NCBI GenBank assembly: GCA_020073375.1
Contig: JAIQFG010000002.1
Coordinates: 62,001-126,000, forward strand
Direction of reading: 5' to 3'
DNA length: 64,000 nt
Origin: Terriglobia bacterium
GTDB taxonomy: Bacteria > Acidobacteriota > Terriglobia > Acidiferrales > UBA7541
Within the stretch, counting starts at the first letter, position 1; every line of letters starts with the position of its first letter. A program made the position numbers and the translations under genes. The notes beneath the pieces were generated by a model. That model was not told the DNA's origin and made no database searches. It worked only from the letters and a program-made list of their open reading frames with translations. This document shows positions 16,900 to 26,765 of the stretch, in pieces.

Positions 16900-18312
16900 T
16901 CAGAGTGTCTTGGAAAACAGCGGGCGGCTTTCAAGTTTCTGTTGTTCCAGGTATGGATCGAACACCATCGCGATATTCCGTATGAAAACCCGCCCCAGCA
17001 GGGAAGTCTGAATGATGTCGCCTTCCATGTCGATCAGCCCGTCGGCCACGAACGGCGCCAGCCGCTGGATCTCCGCGGCGAACTTCTGGTCGAAATCGAT
17101 GCCGAACTCGCGCGCAATCTCGCTCTTGCGCAGCAGCCCGTGGCACAAAATCCGGTTAATCACCGCGCGCCGCAGCAAATCCTCATCCGTGCACCGGTAC
17201 CCGCGCACCGTCGCCAGTCCGCGCCCCTCAACCAGTTCGCGGTACCGCGCCACGTCACGGTCGTTCTGCGCGTAGCACGCCCCCACGCTGCTGATCGCGC
17301 TCACGCCCATCCCGTACAAATCCGCTCCCGCCTTGGTCGTGTACCCCTGAAAATTCCGGTGCAGCGTGCGCCGCCTCTGCGCCACTGCCAGTTCGTCATC
17401 GGGCCGCGCGAAATGATCCATCCCAATGTACTGGTAACCCGCGCCCAGAAAATGTTCCAGTCCCGCGCGGAAAATGTGGAATTTCTCCATCCCCTCGGGC
17501 AGCCGCGTCGCCAGCGCCCCCTGCTGCTTTCGCAGCCACGGCACGTGCGCGTAACTGAACATCGCCACCCTATCCGGCTGCAGCGCCACCACCTGCTGCA
17601 CCGTGTGCGCGAACCTCTCCGCCGTCTGCAGCGGCAATCCGTAGATCAGATCCACGTTGATGCTGTCGAATCCCAGTTTCCGCGCCGCCTCGATAATCCC
17701 GCGCGTCATCTCCAGCGGCTGCACACGGTGAATCGCCAGCTGCACCTCGGGATGAAAATCCTGAATTCCCATGCTCAGCCGGTTGAACCCCATCTTGCGC
17801 AGCGATTCCAGGTGTGCCTCGGTCGTCACACGCGGATCGATTTCGATCCCGATTTCCGCGTCCTTGGCAAACGTAAACCGCTCGGCCGTAAATCCAAAAA
17901 GCTGCTCCATCTGCCCCGGCGTCAAATACGTCGGAGTCCCGCCGCCCCAGTGGAACTGAACCACCGGCCGCTCGCGCGACACAAACCGGCTCACGTGCTC
18001 GATCTCGCGCTCCAGCGTCTCGATATACGGCGGAGCAACGCTGTGGTCCTTCGTAATCACCACGTTGCACGCGCAAAACAGGCACAAGCTTTCGCAGAAG
18101 GGAAGATGCATGTACAGCGACACCGGAGTCCGCGCCGCTTCGGCCGTCGCGTAATATTGCTCCAGGTCGTCCGGCCCGAAATTATCCTGCCACACCGGCG
18201 CCGTCGGATAACTCGTATACCGCGGCCCCGGCCGGTTGTATTTCTCCAGAAACTCTTCGGAAATCTCGAAGCGTTCCCGGTTCAGTTGCAAATGCAGGCT
18301 GGAGTCGCTCAT
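16900..18312 (-). CDS. hemN: Oxygen-independent coproporphyrinogen III dehydrogenase
   Basis: 470 aa radical-SAM enzyme. The cluster motif is CESLCLFCAC (CX3CX2CXC, as in HemN) after YMHLPF. GGGTPTYLTPGQ and IDPRVTTEAHL follow, and the C-terminal HemN domain has GADLYGMGVSAIS. This full HemN signature separates it from HemW. It decarboxylates coproporphyrinogen III to protoporphyrinogen IX without oxygen. ATG at 18312 (MSDSSL) starts 7 bases after the hemE stop; the longer frame would run into hemE. Confidence 0.92.
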   Translation of the reverse strand: MSDSSLHLQLNRERFEISEEFLEKYNRPGPRYTSYPTAPVWQDNFGPDDLEQYYATAEAARTPVSLYMHLPFCESLCLFCACNVVITKDHSVAPPYIETLEREIEHVSRFVSRERPVVQFHWGGGTPTYLTPGQMEQLFGFTAERFTFAKDAEIGIEIDPRVTTEAHLESLRKMGFNRLSMGIQDFHPEVQLAIHRVQPLEMTRGIIEAARKLGFDSINVDLIYGLPLQTAERFAHTVQQVVALQPDRVAMFSYAHVPWLRKQQGALATRLPEGMEKFHIFRAGLEHFLGAGYQYIGMDHFARPDDELAVAQRRRTLHRNFQGYTTKAGADLYGMGVSAISSVGACYAQNDRDVARYRELVEGRGLATVRGYRCTDEDLLRRAVINRILCHGLLRKSEIAREFGIDFDQKFAAEIQRLAPFVADGLIDMEGDIIQTSLLGRVFIRNIAMVFDPYLEQQKLESRPLFSKTL

Positions 18313-18319
18313 CGGAATA

Positions 18320-19396
18320 TCACCGCGCCCCTTCCAGCCGCGCGTTCTCGGCCACTGCCGCGCTTTGCCCGGCCTCGACGAACGCCCGCGCATTCGCAAC
18401 CGGAGTCTGCTGCAAAATCCCGTGCCCCAGATTCAAAATGTGCCCGCTCCCGCCAGTGTGCTCGACGGCCGCGAACGCCGCGCGCCGCACCGCTTTTTCC
18501 GGCCCCAGCAGCACGCACGGATCCACGTTCCCCTGCAGCGCAATCCCCGGCCCCACCAGTTCGCGCACCGCCGCCAGATCCATCCGCCAGTCCACGCTCA
18601 GCACGTTCGCTCCCGATTCCGCCGCCGCCGTCAGCAAATGCCCCGACGCCTTCGAGTACAGAATCACCGGCGTGTCGCCCGCGTGAATTTCCTCAATCAG
18701 CAGTTGCGTGGCGGGCAGCGCAAATTCCCGATATTGCTCGGCCGTCAATTCGCCCACCCAGGTATCGAACAGCTGCACTGCGCAAGCCCCCGCTGCAATC
18801 TGCGCCCTCAAATATCCGGCTGTCGCCCGCGCAATCCGGTCCAGCAGCGAGCGAAACAAGTCTGGCTCCGTATACAGCAACGTCTTGGCCGCCGGGAATC
18901 CGTCCTTCCCGTGCCCTTCGATCATGTAACACGCCAGCGTCCACGGCGCCGCCGCAAATCCCAGTACCGGCACTCGCGGCCCCAGTTCCTTCGCCAGCCC
19001 GCGAATCGCATCCATCAAAAATCGCGTTTCCTTCTCCGGATCGAACATCGAAAGCTCATTGATCTGCGCCGCCGTCCGCAACGGCGAAATAATCAGCGGC
19101 CCCTTGTCGGTCAGCTCAAACGGCAGCCCCATCGCCCCCGCCGTGATCAAAATATCCGAAAACACAATCACCGCGTCCACTCCCAGAATCCTGTGCGGCT
19201 GCAGCGAAACTTCAATCGCCAGCTCCGGCGTCCGGCACACTTCCAGAAAATTGTGCTTTTCCCGCACCGCCCGGTATTCCGGCAGATACCGCCCCGCCTG
19301 CCGCATAATCCACACCGGCACGCGCTCCACCGGCTCGCACCGGCACGCCCGCAAAAAAAGCGATTTCTTGTCGACGCCTTGTGTCAAAGGATTCAT
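18320..19396 (-). CDS. hemE: Uroporphyrinogen III decarboxylase
   Basis: 358 aa cytosolic enzyme making coproporphyrinogen III. Signature regions: PVWIMRQAGRYLPEYR (active-site Arg residues) near the N-terminus, VFSDILITAGAMGLPFE and GFAAAPWTLACYMIEG. First gene of the minus-strand hemE-hemN-hemY operon. A 477-bp gene-free stretch with repeats separates it from the divergent HemX-like gene. Confidence 0.95.
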   Translation of the reverse strand: MNPLTQGVDKKSLFLRACRCEPVERVPVWIMRQAGRYLPEYRAVREKHNFLEVCRTPELAIEVSLQPHRILGVDAVIVFSDILITAGAMGLPFELTDKGPLIISPLRTAAQINELSMFDPEKETRFLMDAIRGLAKELGPRVPVLGFAAAPWTLACYMIEGHGKDGFPAAKTLLYTEPDLFRSLLDRIARATAGYLRAQIAAGACAVQLFDTWVGELTAEQYREFALPATQLLIEEIHAGDTPVILYSKASGHLLTAAAESGANVLSVDWRMDLAAVRELVGPGIALQGNVDPCVLLGPEKAVRRAAFAAVEHTGGSGHILNLGHGILQQTPVANARAFVEAGQSAAVAENARLEGAR

Positions 19397-19563
19397 CGCG
19401 TTCAGTTTGCCGCTTCATCATAACAAAACCCCGCCCAACCTGCATGGTTCCCCGCATCCACTTGTTCGCTGCGCAAGGAACTCACAGTGAATCGAAAAAT
19501 GGTCTAGCTACCGAAATGCGCCGCCGGCAAAGCGTCTAGGTGAGAATGCACGAAGCTTTGTGG

Positions 19564-19617
19564 GTCTTGGCTTCAGCCACGACATAGTCGTCTTAAAATC
19601 CGCGCGGCTTTAGCCGC
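19564..19617. repeat. Hairpin pair, family H
   Basis: GTCTTGGC-TTCA-GCCACGAC (19564-19583, one mismatch) followed by GCGGC-TTTA-GCCGC (19604-19617). Preceded by TTTGTGG as in other copies. Lies between the divergent hem transcripts. Confidence 0.75.
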
Positions 19618-19810
19618 TGGCCCGCGCAGCCTGCGTCCCTTCCGCGCGCTCCCAGTCCCGCCAGGAACCCGGTTTCGCCGTTGCCCTTGTACAGGCCTCC
19701 CGTTCTTGGGCGGGCAGCTTTTCGCATTCTGGTTGTCGATTTGGCTATAATGCAGAGACAGGGGCGGTTGGCGAAACAACCGTGTCGGTTACCATGTGTC
19801 TTGCTCCCGG

Positions 19811-19845
19811 TTTTCTCTGCGCCCTCTGTGTTCTCTGTGTTAAAG
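19811..19845. repeat. CTCTGTG-type spacer repeat (copy 2)
   Basis: TTTTCTCTGCGCCCTCTGTG then TTCTCTGTGTTAAAG; nearly identical to 45269-45303 and related to 10911-10939. It lies about 30 bp upstream of the HemX-like start. Confidence 0.75.
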
Positions 19846-19873
19846 CTTTGGGTGTGGATTTGACAAGACTCGT

Positions 19874-20686
19874 ATGACGAACCCCTACGTACTCGCGACC
19901 CTGGTCTGTTACGCCGCAAGCCTGGCGCTCTACATTTGGAACTTGCGCGAGCCCTCGCTCCCCGTAGGCGTTGGCGCCACCGCCACGTTGATCGCCGCAC
20001 TCGGCCTGCATTACGTCGCGCTGCTCGAACGCTCCCGCCAAATCCACGCCGTCCCCTATGACGACTTGTTCGGCTCGCTCTCACTGTTTGCCTGGCTGTT
20101 AGCTGCCACTTATCTAGGCCTGGAAGCCCTCCACCGCCGCCGCTCCGTCGGCCCCTTCGTCCTGCCGATCGTCCTGGTTGTCTTCCTGCTCGCGCACCTG
20201 CCCGAGGCCCGCGAAGTCAAGGCGCCTCCCGCGCAGGGCCCGCTCTTCGCCTTTCACGTCACGCTCAACATTCTGGCGTATTCCGCCTTCGCCATTTCCT
20301 TCGTCCTCAGCATTATTTTCCTGTGGCAGAATCGCCGCCTGCGCGGAAAAAAACTCGGCGTCGTCGGCTGGCGTTTTCCCGCCCTCGACGTCCTCGAGCG
20401 CATGACCCGCAGCAGCGTCCTGATCGGTTGCGCCTCCCTGGCCCTCGGCATGACCGCCGGCCTGATCTGGGCCCACCGCCTCGAGGGCCAATACTGGGAC
20501 GGCGACCCCAAGGTAATCGTCACGGTCCTTATTCTCGCGCTCTACATCGCCTATACCCTGGTCGCGCGCACCGCCACATGGCGCGGCGCTCGCGCTTCCA
20601 TGCTCTGCATTTTTAATTTCGCATTCGTAATTTTCAGTTACAGCATCGTGAACCGTTACCTGTCCCATTTTCACAGGTATTTTTAA
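19874..20686 (+). CDS. HemX/CcsA-like membrane protein
   Basis: 270 aa with about eight hydrophobic segments and the cytochrome c assembly (CcsA/CcmC/HemX) fold. LFAFHVTLNILAYSAFAISF and GQYWDGDPK correspond to the conserved His helix and to a degenerate tryptophan-rich WD segment. The weak WWD-like motif argues for HemX, the membrane protein often found next to hemA and affecting GluTR levels, rather than a haem lyase. It precedes hemA by 335 bp. Confidence 0.8.
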   Translation: MTNPYVLATLVCYAASLALYIWNLREPSLPVGVGATATLIAALGLHYVALLERSRQIHAVPYDDLFGSLSLFAWLLAATYLGLEALHRRRSVGPFVLPIVLVVFLLAHLPEAREVKAPPAQGPLFAFHVTLNILAYSAFAISFVLSIIFLWQNRRLRGKKLGVVGWRFPALDVLERMTRSSVLIGCASLALGMTAGLIWAHRLEGQYWDGDPKVIVTVLILALYIAYTLVARTATWRGARASMLCIFNFAFVIFSYSIVNRYLSHFHRYF

Positions 20687-20770
20687 CGATTGGAGAGATC
20701 TGGAGCTTATAAATAAAAGTATCGCACGCAAATTGGAACCCGGAAGCCGTCTCATAAATGTGGTTTTTGG

Positions 20771-20823
20771 GTCGCGGCTTCAGCCGCGACATTAAGCCAC
20801 AAAGAAAGCGGGGCTTTAGCCCC
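20771..20823. repeat. Hairpin pair, family H
   Basis: GTCGCGGC-TTCA-GCCGCGAC (20771-20790) and GGGGC-TTTA-GCCCC (20810-20823), in the 335-bp spacer upstream of hemA. Flanked by TCTCATAAAT, a flank shared with 33133 and 38179. The rest of the spacer shows no gene. Confidence 0.85.
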
Positions 20824-21021
20824 TGGCGGCCCTTCGAGGTTTGAGTATGGCCGCCAATGAATCGGCTCGAAGCGAGATGTAAGAAATGTCGTCATTCCGT
20901 TCACGGTGAACGCTCCCTGTGAACCGAGGCAGGTTCATCGCCGAGAAATCTCTCTTGGATTGCGGCGGGGAAGCGATTCCTCCCGATAAACACTAAACGG
21001 AGCACGCACAGCGCATCACCC

Positions 21022-22299
21022 ATGGAAATCGTCCTCATCGGCCTAAGCCATCGCACCGCCACCGTCGAGCTGCGCGAACGCGTCGCCTTCAGCCCCGAAC
21101 AGGCCCGCGAAGCCGCCGAACAGCTCCGCGCGCGCGGCATCCTCGAGGAAACGATGGTCCTCTCCACCTGCAATCGCAGCGAACTTTACGGCGTCCCACG
21201 CGAACAGTCCGCCGACAGCGCCGCCGCCGTCGAACTTTTCCTCTCTTCCTATCACCAGATGTCCCCCAGCGAATTGAACGATTCGCTCTACCGCCATCGC
21301 GACGCCCACGCCGTCCGCCATCTGTTCCGCGTCGCCGCCGGTCTTGACTCCATGCTCCTCGGCGAGGCCGAAATCCTCGGCCAGGTCCGCGACGCCTACC
21401 AGATTGCCCTCGACCACGGCGAAACCGGCCCCGTCCTCAACCGCATGTTCCAGGGCGCCCTCGAAGTCGGCAAGCGCGTCCGCAACGAAACCGAAGTCGG
21501 CACACGCCCCGTCTCCGTCGCCTTCGCCGGAGTCAAACTCGCCGAACGCATTTTCGGCAAGCTCAACAATCATCGCGCCCTCATCGTCGGCGCCGGCGCC
21601 ACCAGCGAACAAGTTGTCCGCCATCTCGTCGACCGCGGCATCAAGCAGTTGCGCGTTATCAACCGCACCGCCGAGCACGCCGCCGATCTTGCCAATCGCT
21701 TCGGCGGCGAAGTCGTCCCCTGGGAAAATCTCACCGCCTCGCTCGACTGGCCCGACCTGATTGTCACCTCCATTTCCAGCCCCGAGCCCATCCTCACCCG
21801 CTCGATCCTCGAGCGCGCCATGGCCGCCCGCGGCAATCGCGCCCTCCTCCTGATCGATCTCGGCGTCCCCCGCAACGTCGCCCCCGACGCCGGAAATCTC
21901 TACAACACATATCTCTACAATGTCGACGACCTCACCGAAATCGTGGAGCAAAATAAAAAAGCGCGCCAGGCGGAAATCCCGCGCGCCGAATCCATCATCG
22001 AGGAACAGATCGAAAAATTCCTGCACTGGCAGGCTGGAGCCACCACCGGCGCCGTCCTCGGCGAACTCCGCACCAAACTCGCCGCCGAGCGCGACGCCTT
22101 CCTCACCGAGCGCCTCGCCGCCATGCCCCATCTTTCCGCCGCCGATCGCGCCCAAGTCGCCGACCTGCTGAAAGATTTCACCGAGCGCGTCGTCCTCGAT
22201 CCCGCCGAGAAACTGCGCGGCATCCCCGAGTTGCGCAGAAAGCTCCAGAACCTCGACGCCCTCCGCGATCTCTTCCGCCTCCACCGGGAGAAGCCTTGA
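21022..22299 (+). CDS. hemA: Glutamyl-tRNA reductase
   Basis: 425 aa; reduces Glu-tRNA to glutamate-1-semialdehyde, the committed step. N-terminal IGLSHRTATVELRER, catalytic Cys50 in LSTCNRSELYG, SMLLGEAEILGQVRDAY, NADPH fold around VGAGATSEQVVRHL and a C-terminal dimerisation helix. Stop codon overlaps the hemC start (TTGA). First gene of hemA-hemC-hemD-hemB. Confidence 0.96.
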   Translation: MEIVLIGLSHRTATVELRERVAFSPEQAREAAEQLRARGILEETMVLSTCNRSELYGVPREQSADSAAAVELFLSSYHQMSPSELNDSLYRHRDAHAVRHLFRVAAGLDSMLLGEAEILGQVRDAYQIALDHGETGPVLNRMFQGALEVGKRVRNETEVGTRPVSVAFAGVKLAERIFGKLNNHRALIVGAGATSEQVVRHLVDRGIKQLRVINRTAEHAADLANRFGGEVVPWENLTASLDWPDLIVTSISSPEPILTRSILERAMAARGNRALLLIDLGVPRNVAPDAGNLYNTYLYNVDDLTEIVEQNKKARQAEIPRAESIIEEQIEKFLHWQAGATTGAVLGELRTKLAAERDAFLTERLAAMPHLSAADRAQVADLLKDFTERVVLDPAEKLRGIPELRRKLQNLDALRDLFRLHREKP

Positions 22300-23222
22300 A
22301 GCCCCTGCGCATCGGAACCCGCGGCAGCGCCCTCGCCCTCTGGCAGGCCAAAAGCATCGCCGCGCAGTTGCGTGAAGCCGGCGTAGAATCCGAACTCGTC
22401 ATCATCAAAACTTCCGGCGATAAAAATCAAACTTCCAGCTTCAGCCAGATGGGCACAAAAGGCGTGTTCATCAAGGAACTCGAGGACGCACTGCTCGACC
22501 TGCGCGTCGATCTCGCCGTCCACAGCATGAAGGACGTCCCCACCGAAATGCCCGCGGGCCTCACGCTCTCGGCAATCTGCAAACGCGAAGACGTCCGCGA
22601 TGCCCTCCTCTCCACGTCCGGCGCCACTCTTGAATCGCTCCCCAAATCCGCCCGCGTCGGCACCAGCAGCCTGCGCCGCCAGGCGCAACTCCTGCACACG
22701 CGAAGCGATTTGCGCATGATGGAACTTCGCGGCAACGTCGATACCCGCATCGAAAAACTAAAACGCGGCGATTACGACGCCATCGTCCTCGCCAAAGCCG
22801 GACTCGACCGCCTCGGCCTCAGTGCACACATCACGCAGGTCCTCCCGCAGGAAATCAGCCTGCCCGCGGCAGGGCAGGGAGCCATCGGCATCGAATCCCG
22901 CGCCGCCGACGCCGAAACCCTGCGCATCCTCGCCCAACTGAATCACGCCGAAACGCGCGCCAGCGTCACCGCCGAGCGCGCCGCCCTCTCTGGCCTGGAA
23001 GGCGGCTGCCAGGTCTCGATCGGCGCCTGGGCCCGCGTCGAAAATAAAATTCTGATCCTCGACGTCGCCGTCCTCTCCCCGGACGGCTCCAAACGCATTA
23101 CCGAAAAAGATTCCTCCACGCCCGAACAAGCCGAAGCCCTCGGCGCGCGCGTCGCCCGAAAATTGCGCGACCGCGGCGCCGCCGCCCTGCTGGCGCGCGA
23201 ATCCCGCGGGACGCCCGCATGA
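22296..23222 (+). CDS. hemC: Porphobilinogen deaminase (hydroxymethylbilane synthase)
   Basis: 308 aa; polymerises four porphobilinogens. N-terminal RIGTRGSALALWQ, DLAVHSMKDVPTEMP, GTSSLRRQAQLL and dipyrromethane-cofactor cysteine near residue 238 in LEGGCQVSIGAWA. TTG start overlapping the hemA stop, with GGGAGAAG upstream, implying coupled translation. The stop overlaps the hemD start. Confidence 0.95.
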   Translation: MKPLRIGTRGSALALWQAKSIAAQLREAGVESELVIIKTSGDKNQTSSFSQMGTKGVFIKELEDALLDLRVDLAVHSMKDVPTEMPAGLTLSAICKREDVRDALLSTSGATLESLPKSARVGTSSLRRQAQLLHTRSDLRMMELRGNVDTRIEKLKRGDYDAIVLAKAGLDRLGLSAHITQVLPQEISLPAAGQGAIGIESRAADAETLRILAQLNHAETRASVTAERAALSGLEGGCQVSIGAWARVENKILILDVAVLSPDGSKRITEKDSSTPEQAEALGARVARKLRDRGAAALLARESRGTPA

Positions 23223-24028
23223 ACACCGCAAAACCCCTCGACGGAAAACGCATCGTCGTCACCCGCGCCATCGACCAGGCACGGGACATTAAGGACCGCT
23301 TGGAAAATATGGGCGCCATCGTCCTGCTGCTCCCCGCCGTAAGTTTTTCCGAGCCCGCCGACACCGCCGAACTCGATCGCGCCATCAAAGCTCTCGAATC
23401 TTTTGATTGGATCCTGTTCACCAGCGCCAACGCCGTCCGTTTTTTCGCCGGCCGCTGCCGAAAACTCGGCGTCGCCCTGGGTGCGACCGAAAAGCCCCAC
23501 TGTGCGGCGGTGGGCCCCGCCACGGCCAGCGCCGCAGTTGGACAAGGCCTCAAAATCGATTACGTGGCCAAGGAATTCATCGGAACCGCGCTGGCCCGCG
23601 AACTCAGCGCGTCGCTCTCGGGAAAAAGAGCGCTCCTGCCGCGCAGCAACCGCGCCGGCCACGATTTGCCGGACGCACTGAAATCCGCGGGCGCGGAAGT
23701 TACGGAAGTCATGACCTATCACACCGGCGGCGTCGGCCTGGCTGAACCCGAGGTCATGGACGCCGTGCGCGAAGCCCGCGTCGATGTTGTATCCTTCTTC
23801 AGCCCTTCGGCCGTGCAGAACCTTCGCGGAGAACTCGGCCCGGAAGTTCTCTCTCGGCTGGGCACGAACACTGCGATGGCCGCCGTGGGGCCGCTAACCG
23901 CCGCGGCCCTGCGAAGCGTAGGCTTGCCGGTGGCAATACAGGCGCCCGAGGCCACCGCCGAATCAATGGCCGCCGCGATTCAAAAATATTTCTCCGCGAA
24001 AGCGGCGTCCCAAACGAGGTCCCTATGA
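23219..24028 (+). CDS. hemD: Uroporphyrinogen III synthase
   Basis: 269 aa, two-lobed HemD fold with low sequence conservation, as usual. [22 protein letters not shown] opens lobe 1. [16 protein letters not shown] and [17 protein letters not shown] are the two typical hinge-side motifs. Start overlaps the hemC stop by 4 bases (ATGA) and its own stop overlaps hemB in the same way, so the assignment rests on both motifs and context. Confidence 0.93.
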   Translation: MNTAKPLDGKRIVVTRAIDQARDIKDRLENMGAIVLLLPAVSFSEPADTAELDRAIKALESFDWILFTSANAVRFFAGRCRKLGVALGATEKPHCAAVGPATASAAVGQGLKIDYVAKEFIGTALARELSASLSGKRALLPRSNRAGHDLPDALKSAGAEVTEVMTYHTGGVGLAEPEVMDAVREARVDVVSFFSPSAVQNLRGELGPEVLSRLGTNTAMAAVGPLTAAALRSVGLPVAIQAPEATAESMAAAIQKYFSAKAASQTRSL

Positions 24029-25002
24029 CATTCCCGATCACACGCCCGCGCCGCCTGCGCCGCAACGAAGCCATCCGCTCCCTGGCCCGTGAAAACCGCC
24101 TCTCGACCCACGGCTTCATCTATCCCATGTTCGTCTGCCCCGGCAGCAACGTCCGCAATCCCATCTCCTCCATGCCCGGCGTCGCACAGCAATCCGTCGA
24201 CATGTTCCTCGAGGAATGCCGCGAAGTCGAACAGCTTGGCATCCCCGGCATCATCCTGTTCGGCATCCCCGAACACAAAGATGCCCGCGGCACCGAAGCC
24301 TATGCCGACGACGGCGTCGTCCAGCGCGCCGTCGAAGCCGTCCGCAAAGCGAAACTCAACCTGCTCGTCATGACCGACGTCTGCCTCTGCGAGTACACCG
24401 ACCACGGCCACTGCGGCATCGTCGAAAACGGGGAAGTGAAGAACGACCCCACCCTCGAACTTCTCGCCGCCGAATCCGTCTCTCACGCCCGCGCCGGAGC
24501 CGACATCATCGCCCCCTCCGACATGATGGACGGCCGCGTCGGCGCCATCCGCAAAGCCCTCGACGCCGCCGGCTTCCAGGAAATCGCCATCATGAGCTAC
24601 GCCGCCAAGTACTGCTCCGGCTTCTACGGCCCCTTCCGCGAAGCCGCCGAGTCCGCTCCCCAGTTCGGCGACCGCCGCGGCTACCAAATGGATCCCTCCA
24701 ACGCCCGCGAAGCCCTCCGCGAAGTCGAACTCGATCTCGCAGAAGGCGCCGACATGGTCATGGTCAAGCCCGCCCTCGCCTATCTCGACATAATCCAGCG
24801 CGTCCGCGAAACCTTCAGCGTCCCCGTGGGCGCCTACAACGTCAGCGGCGAATTCGCCATGGTCAAAGCCGCCGCCGCCAACGGCTGGATCGAAGAAAAA
24901 CGCATCGCCCTGGAAATCCTAACCGCCATCCACCGCGCCGGCGCCAGCATCATCCTCACCTACCACGCCAAAGACGCCGCCCGCTGGCTCAAAAATGCCT
25001 GA
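24025..25002 (+). CDS. hemB: Porphobilinogen synthase (delta-aminolevulinate dehydratase)
   Basis: 325 aa; condenses two ALA molecules. [17 protein letters not shown] start, catalytic lysines near residues 195 ([14 protein letters not shown]) and 248 ([12 protein letters not shown]). [14 protein letters not shown] supplies the cysteines of the zinc-binding class rather than the Asp-rich magnesium class. [17 protein letters not shown] is fully typical. Last gene of the tightly overlapping hemACDB run. Confidence 0.96.
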   Translation: MTFPITRPRRLRRNEAIRSLARENRLSTHGFIYPMFVCPGSNVRNPISSMPGVAQQSVDMFLEECREVEQLGIPGIILFGIPEHKDARGTEAYADDGVVQRAVEAVRKAKLNLLVMTDVCLCEYTDHGHCGIVENGEVKNDPTLELLAAESVSHARAGADIIAPSDMMDGRVGAIRKALDAAGFQEIAIMSYAAKYCSGFYGPFREAAESAPQFGDRRGYQMDPSNAREALREVELDLAEGADMVMVKPALAYLDIIQRVRETFSVPVGAYNVSGEFAMVKAAAANGWIEEKRIALEILTAIHRAGASIILTYHAKDAARWLKNA

Positions 25003-25034
25003 GCCGAATTGTGCAATCGGCACTGCAAGGCCTC

Positions 25035-25109
25035 GTAGCGCCGGCGTCTCGCCGGCATCTTTCGCGTCGTCCCACATCTTCCCGTTTGCCTCCCGTATGC
25101 CGGCGCAAC
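25035..25109. repeat. REPIN-like doublet (family C)
   Basis: Left half GTAG + CGCCGGCG-TCTC-GCCGGC (25035-25057). An inverted right half TGCCGGCGCAAC (25098-25109) is shortened relative to the copies at 26618 and 48195. Spacer between hemB and hemL. Confidence 0.75.
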
Positions 25110-25247
25110 AAGAACTCTCAATCGCGTCGTTTCCTGCGTCCACGATGGACAAGCCACCGAACTGAAACGCCGAATTAGATCACCACCTCACAACGACGCC
25201 TTTTTCCTTCCCCCCATAACCTGCTACCATTCTTTTCCCATACACCC

Positions 25248-26555
25248 ATGACCACTCCTAACCCAAACACCCGCCCCCGTTCCCAGCAAATCTTCCGCCG
25301 CGCCCTCGACGTCCTGGTCGGCGGCGTCAACAGCCCCGTCCGCGCCTTCCGCGCCGTCGGCGGAGAACCCATCGTCGTTGATCGCGCCGCCGCCGCACGC
25401 CTCTGGGACGCCGACGACAATGAATACATCGACTACGTCTGCTCCTGGGGCGCGCTCATCCTCGGTCACGCACATCCCAAAATCGTCGAAGCCATAAACT
25501 ACCAGGCCCGCCGCGGCACCAGCTACGGCATGCCCACCGAACTCGAAGTCGAACTCGCCACCCGCATTCGCCGAGCCCTCCCCTCCTGCGAAAAAATAAG
25601 ATTCGTCAGCTCCGGCACCGAAGCCACCATGAGCGCCGTCCGCCTTGCCCGCGCCGCCACCGGTCGCGACCTCATCGTAAAATTCGACGGCTGCTATCAC
25701 GGCCATTCCGACAGCTTCCTCTCCGAAGCCGGCTCGGGCCTAGCCACGCTTGGCATCGCCGCCTGCCCCGGCGTCCCGCAAGCGCTAGCCGCGCTCACCC
25801 TCAACGCCCCCTACAACGACGCCGCGGCAGTAGAAAAATTATTCAACGAAAATCCAAATAAAATCGCCGCCATCATCGTCGAACCCATCGCCGCCAACAT
25901 GGGCCTGGTCCCCCCGTCAAAAGGTTTTCTGCAAACCCTGCGCGACCTCGCCACGCGACACGGCGCGCTCCTGATTTTCGACGAAGTCATCACCGGCTTC
26001 CGCGTCTGCTACGGCGGCGCGCAATCCCTCTACGGCATCGCGCCCGATCTCACCACGCTCGGCAAAATCATCGGCGCGGGCCTCCCCGTCGCCGCCTACG
26101 GAGGCCGCCGCGACCTCATGGACCAGGTCGCCCCCCTCGGCCCCGTCTACCAGGCCGGAACTCTTTCCGGCAACCCCCTCGCCATGAGCGCCGGCATCGC
26201 CTCCCTCGATCTGCTCGCCGCCCCCGGCTTCTACGATTCGCTCGAAGCCCTCTCCAAAAAACTCGGCGACGGAATCTCTGCCGCCCTCCGCGAAACAAAC
26301 GCCCCCGCCACCGCAGCCCGAGTAGGCTCGCTCCTCACTCTTTTTTTCTCCCGTGATCCCATAACAAATTACGCGGACGCCAAAAAAGCCGACACCAAAC
26401 GCTTCGCCGCCTTCTTCCAATCCATGCTGGCCCGCGGCATATTCATCGCCCCCTCTCAGTTCGAGGCCATGTTCGTCTCCGCCGCGCACACCGCCGCCGA
26501 CATCGACTGCACTATCGCCGCCCTCCGCGAATCACTGGCCGACGTCTCCGCGTAA
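25248..26555 (+). CDS. hemL: Glutamate-1-semialdehyde 2,1-aminomutase
   Basis: 435 aa PLP enzyme producing ALA. VGGVNSPVRAFRAVGG, GHAHPKIVEAI, RFVSSGTEATMSAVRLAR, LIFDEVITGFRV and the PLP lysine at about residue 273 in TTLGKIIGAGLPVAAYGG. 245 bp after hemB with a repeat doublet between. Together with hemA it gives the C5 route to ALA. Confidence 0.96.
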   Translation: MTTPNPNTRPRSQQIFRRALDVLVGGVNSPVRAFRAVGGEPIVVDRAAAARLWDADDNEYIDYVCSWGALILGHAHPKIVEAINYQARRGTSYGMPTELEVELATRIRRALPSCEKIRFVSSGTEATMSAVRLARAATGRDLIVKFDGCYHGHSDSFLSEAGSGLATLGIAACPGVPQALAALTLNAPYNDAAAVEKLFNENPNKIAAIIVEPIAANMGLVPPSKGFLQTLRDLATRHGALLIFDEVITGFRVCYGGAQSLYGIAPDLTTLGKIIGAGLPVAAYGGRRDLMDQVAPLGPVYQAGTLSGNPLAMSAGIASLDLLAAPGFYDSLEALSKKLGDGISAALRETNAPATAARVGSLLTLFFSRDPITNYADAKKADTKRFAAFFQSMLARGIFIAPSQFEAMFVSAAHTAADIDCTIAALRESLADVSA

Positions 26556-26617
26556 CGCATTGCCGCCAACCCCACATGCGAAAAAGAATCATCGAGGCCA
26601 TGACGCGCTGCACTCCC

Positions 26618-26709
26618 GTAGCGCCGGCGTCCCGCCGGCAGTTTTTTGCTTTCAACATGGACATATCGATAGTGATATACAGAAAGAGCCGGCGGGACGC
26701 CGGCGCAAC
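26618..26709. repeat. REPIN-like doublet (family C)
   Basis: Two halves in opposite orientation: GTAG + CGCCGGCG-TCCC-GCCGGC (26618-26640) and GCCGGCG-GGA-CGCCGGCG + CAAC (26688-26709). They enclose 47 bp and are separately able to form hairpins. Lies between hemL and the DUF4337 gene. Confidence 0.85.
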
Positions 26710-26765
26710 AACTCAAACGCAATCTGGAAATGCACTCATCTCCACCGGAGGAATAACAAAACCCC

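Noticed and set aside
16735-19062. 775-codon plus-strand frame over hemN and hemE
   Set aside because: No motif, extremely Arg/Pro/His-rich, and lies antisense to two certain haem genes.
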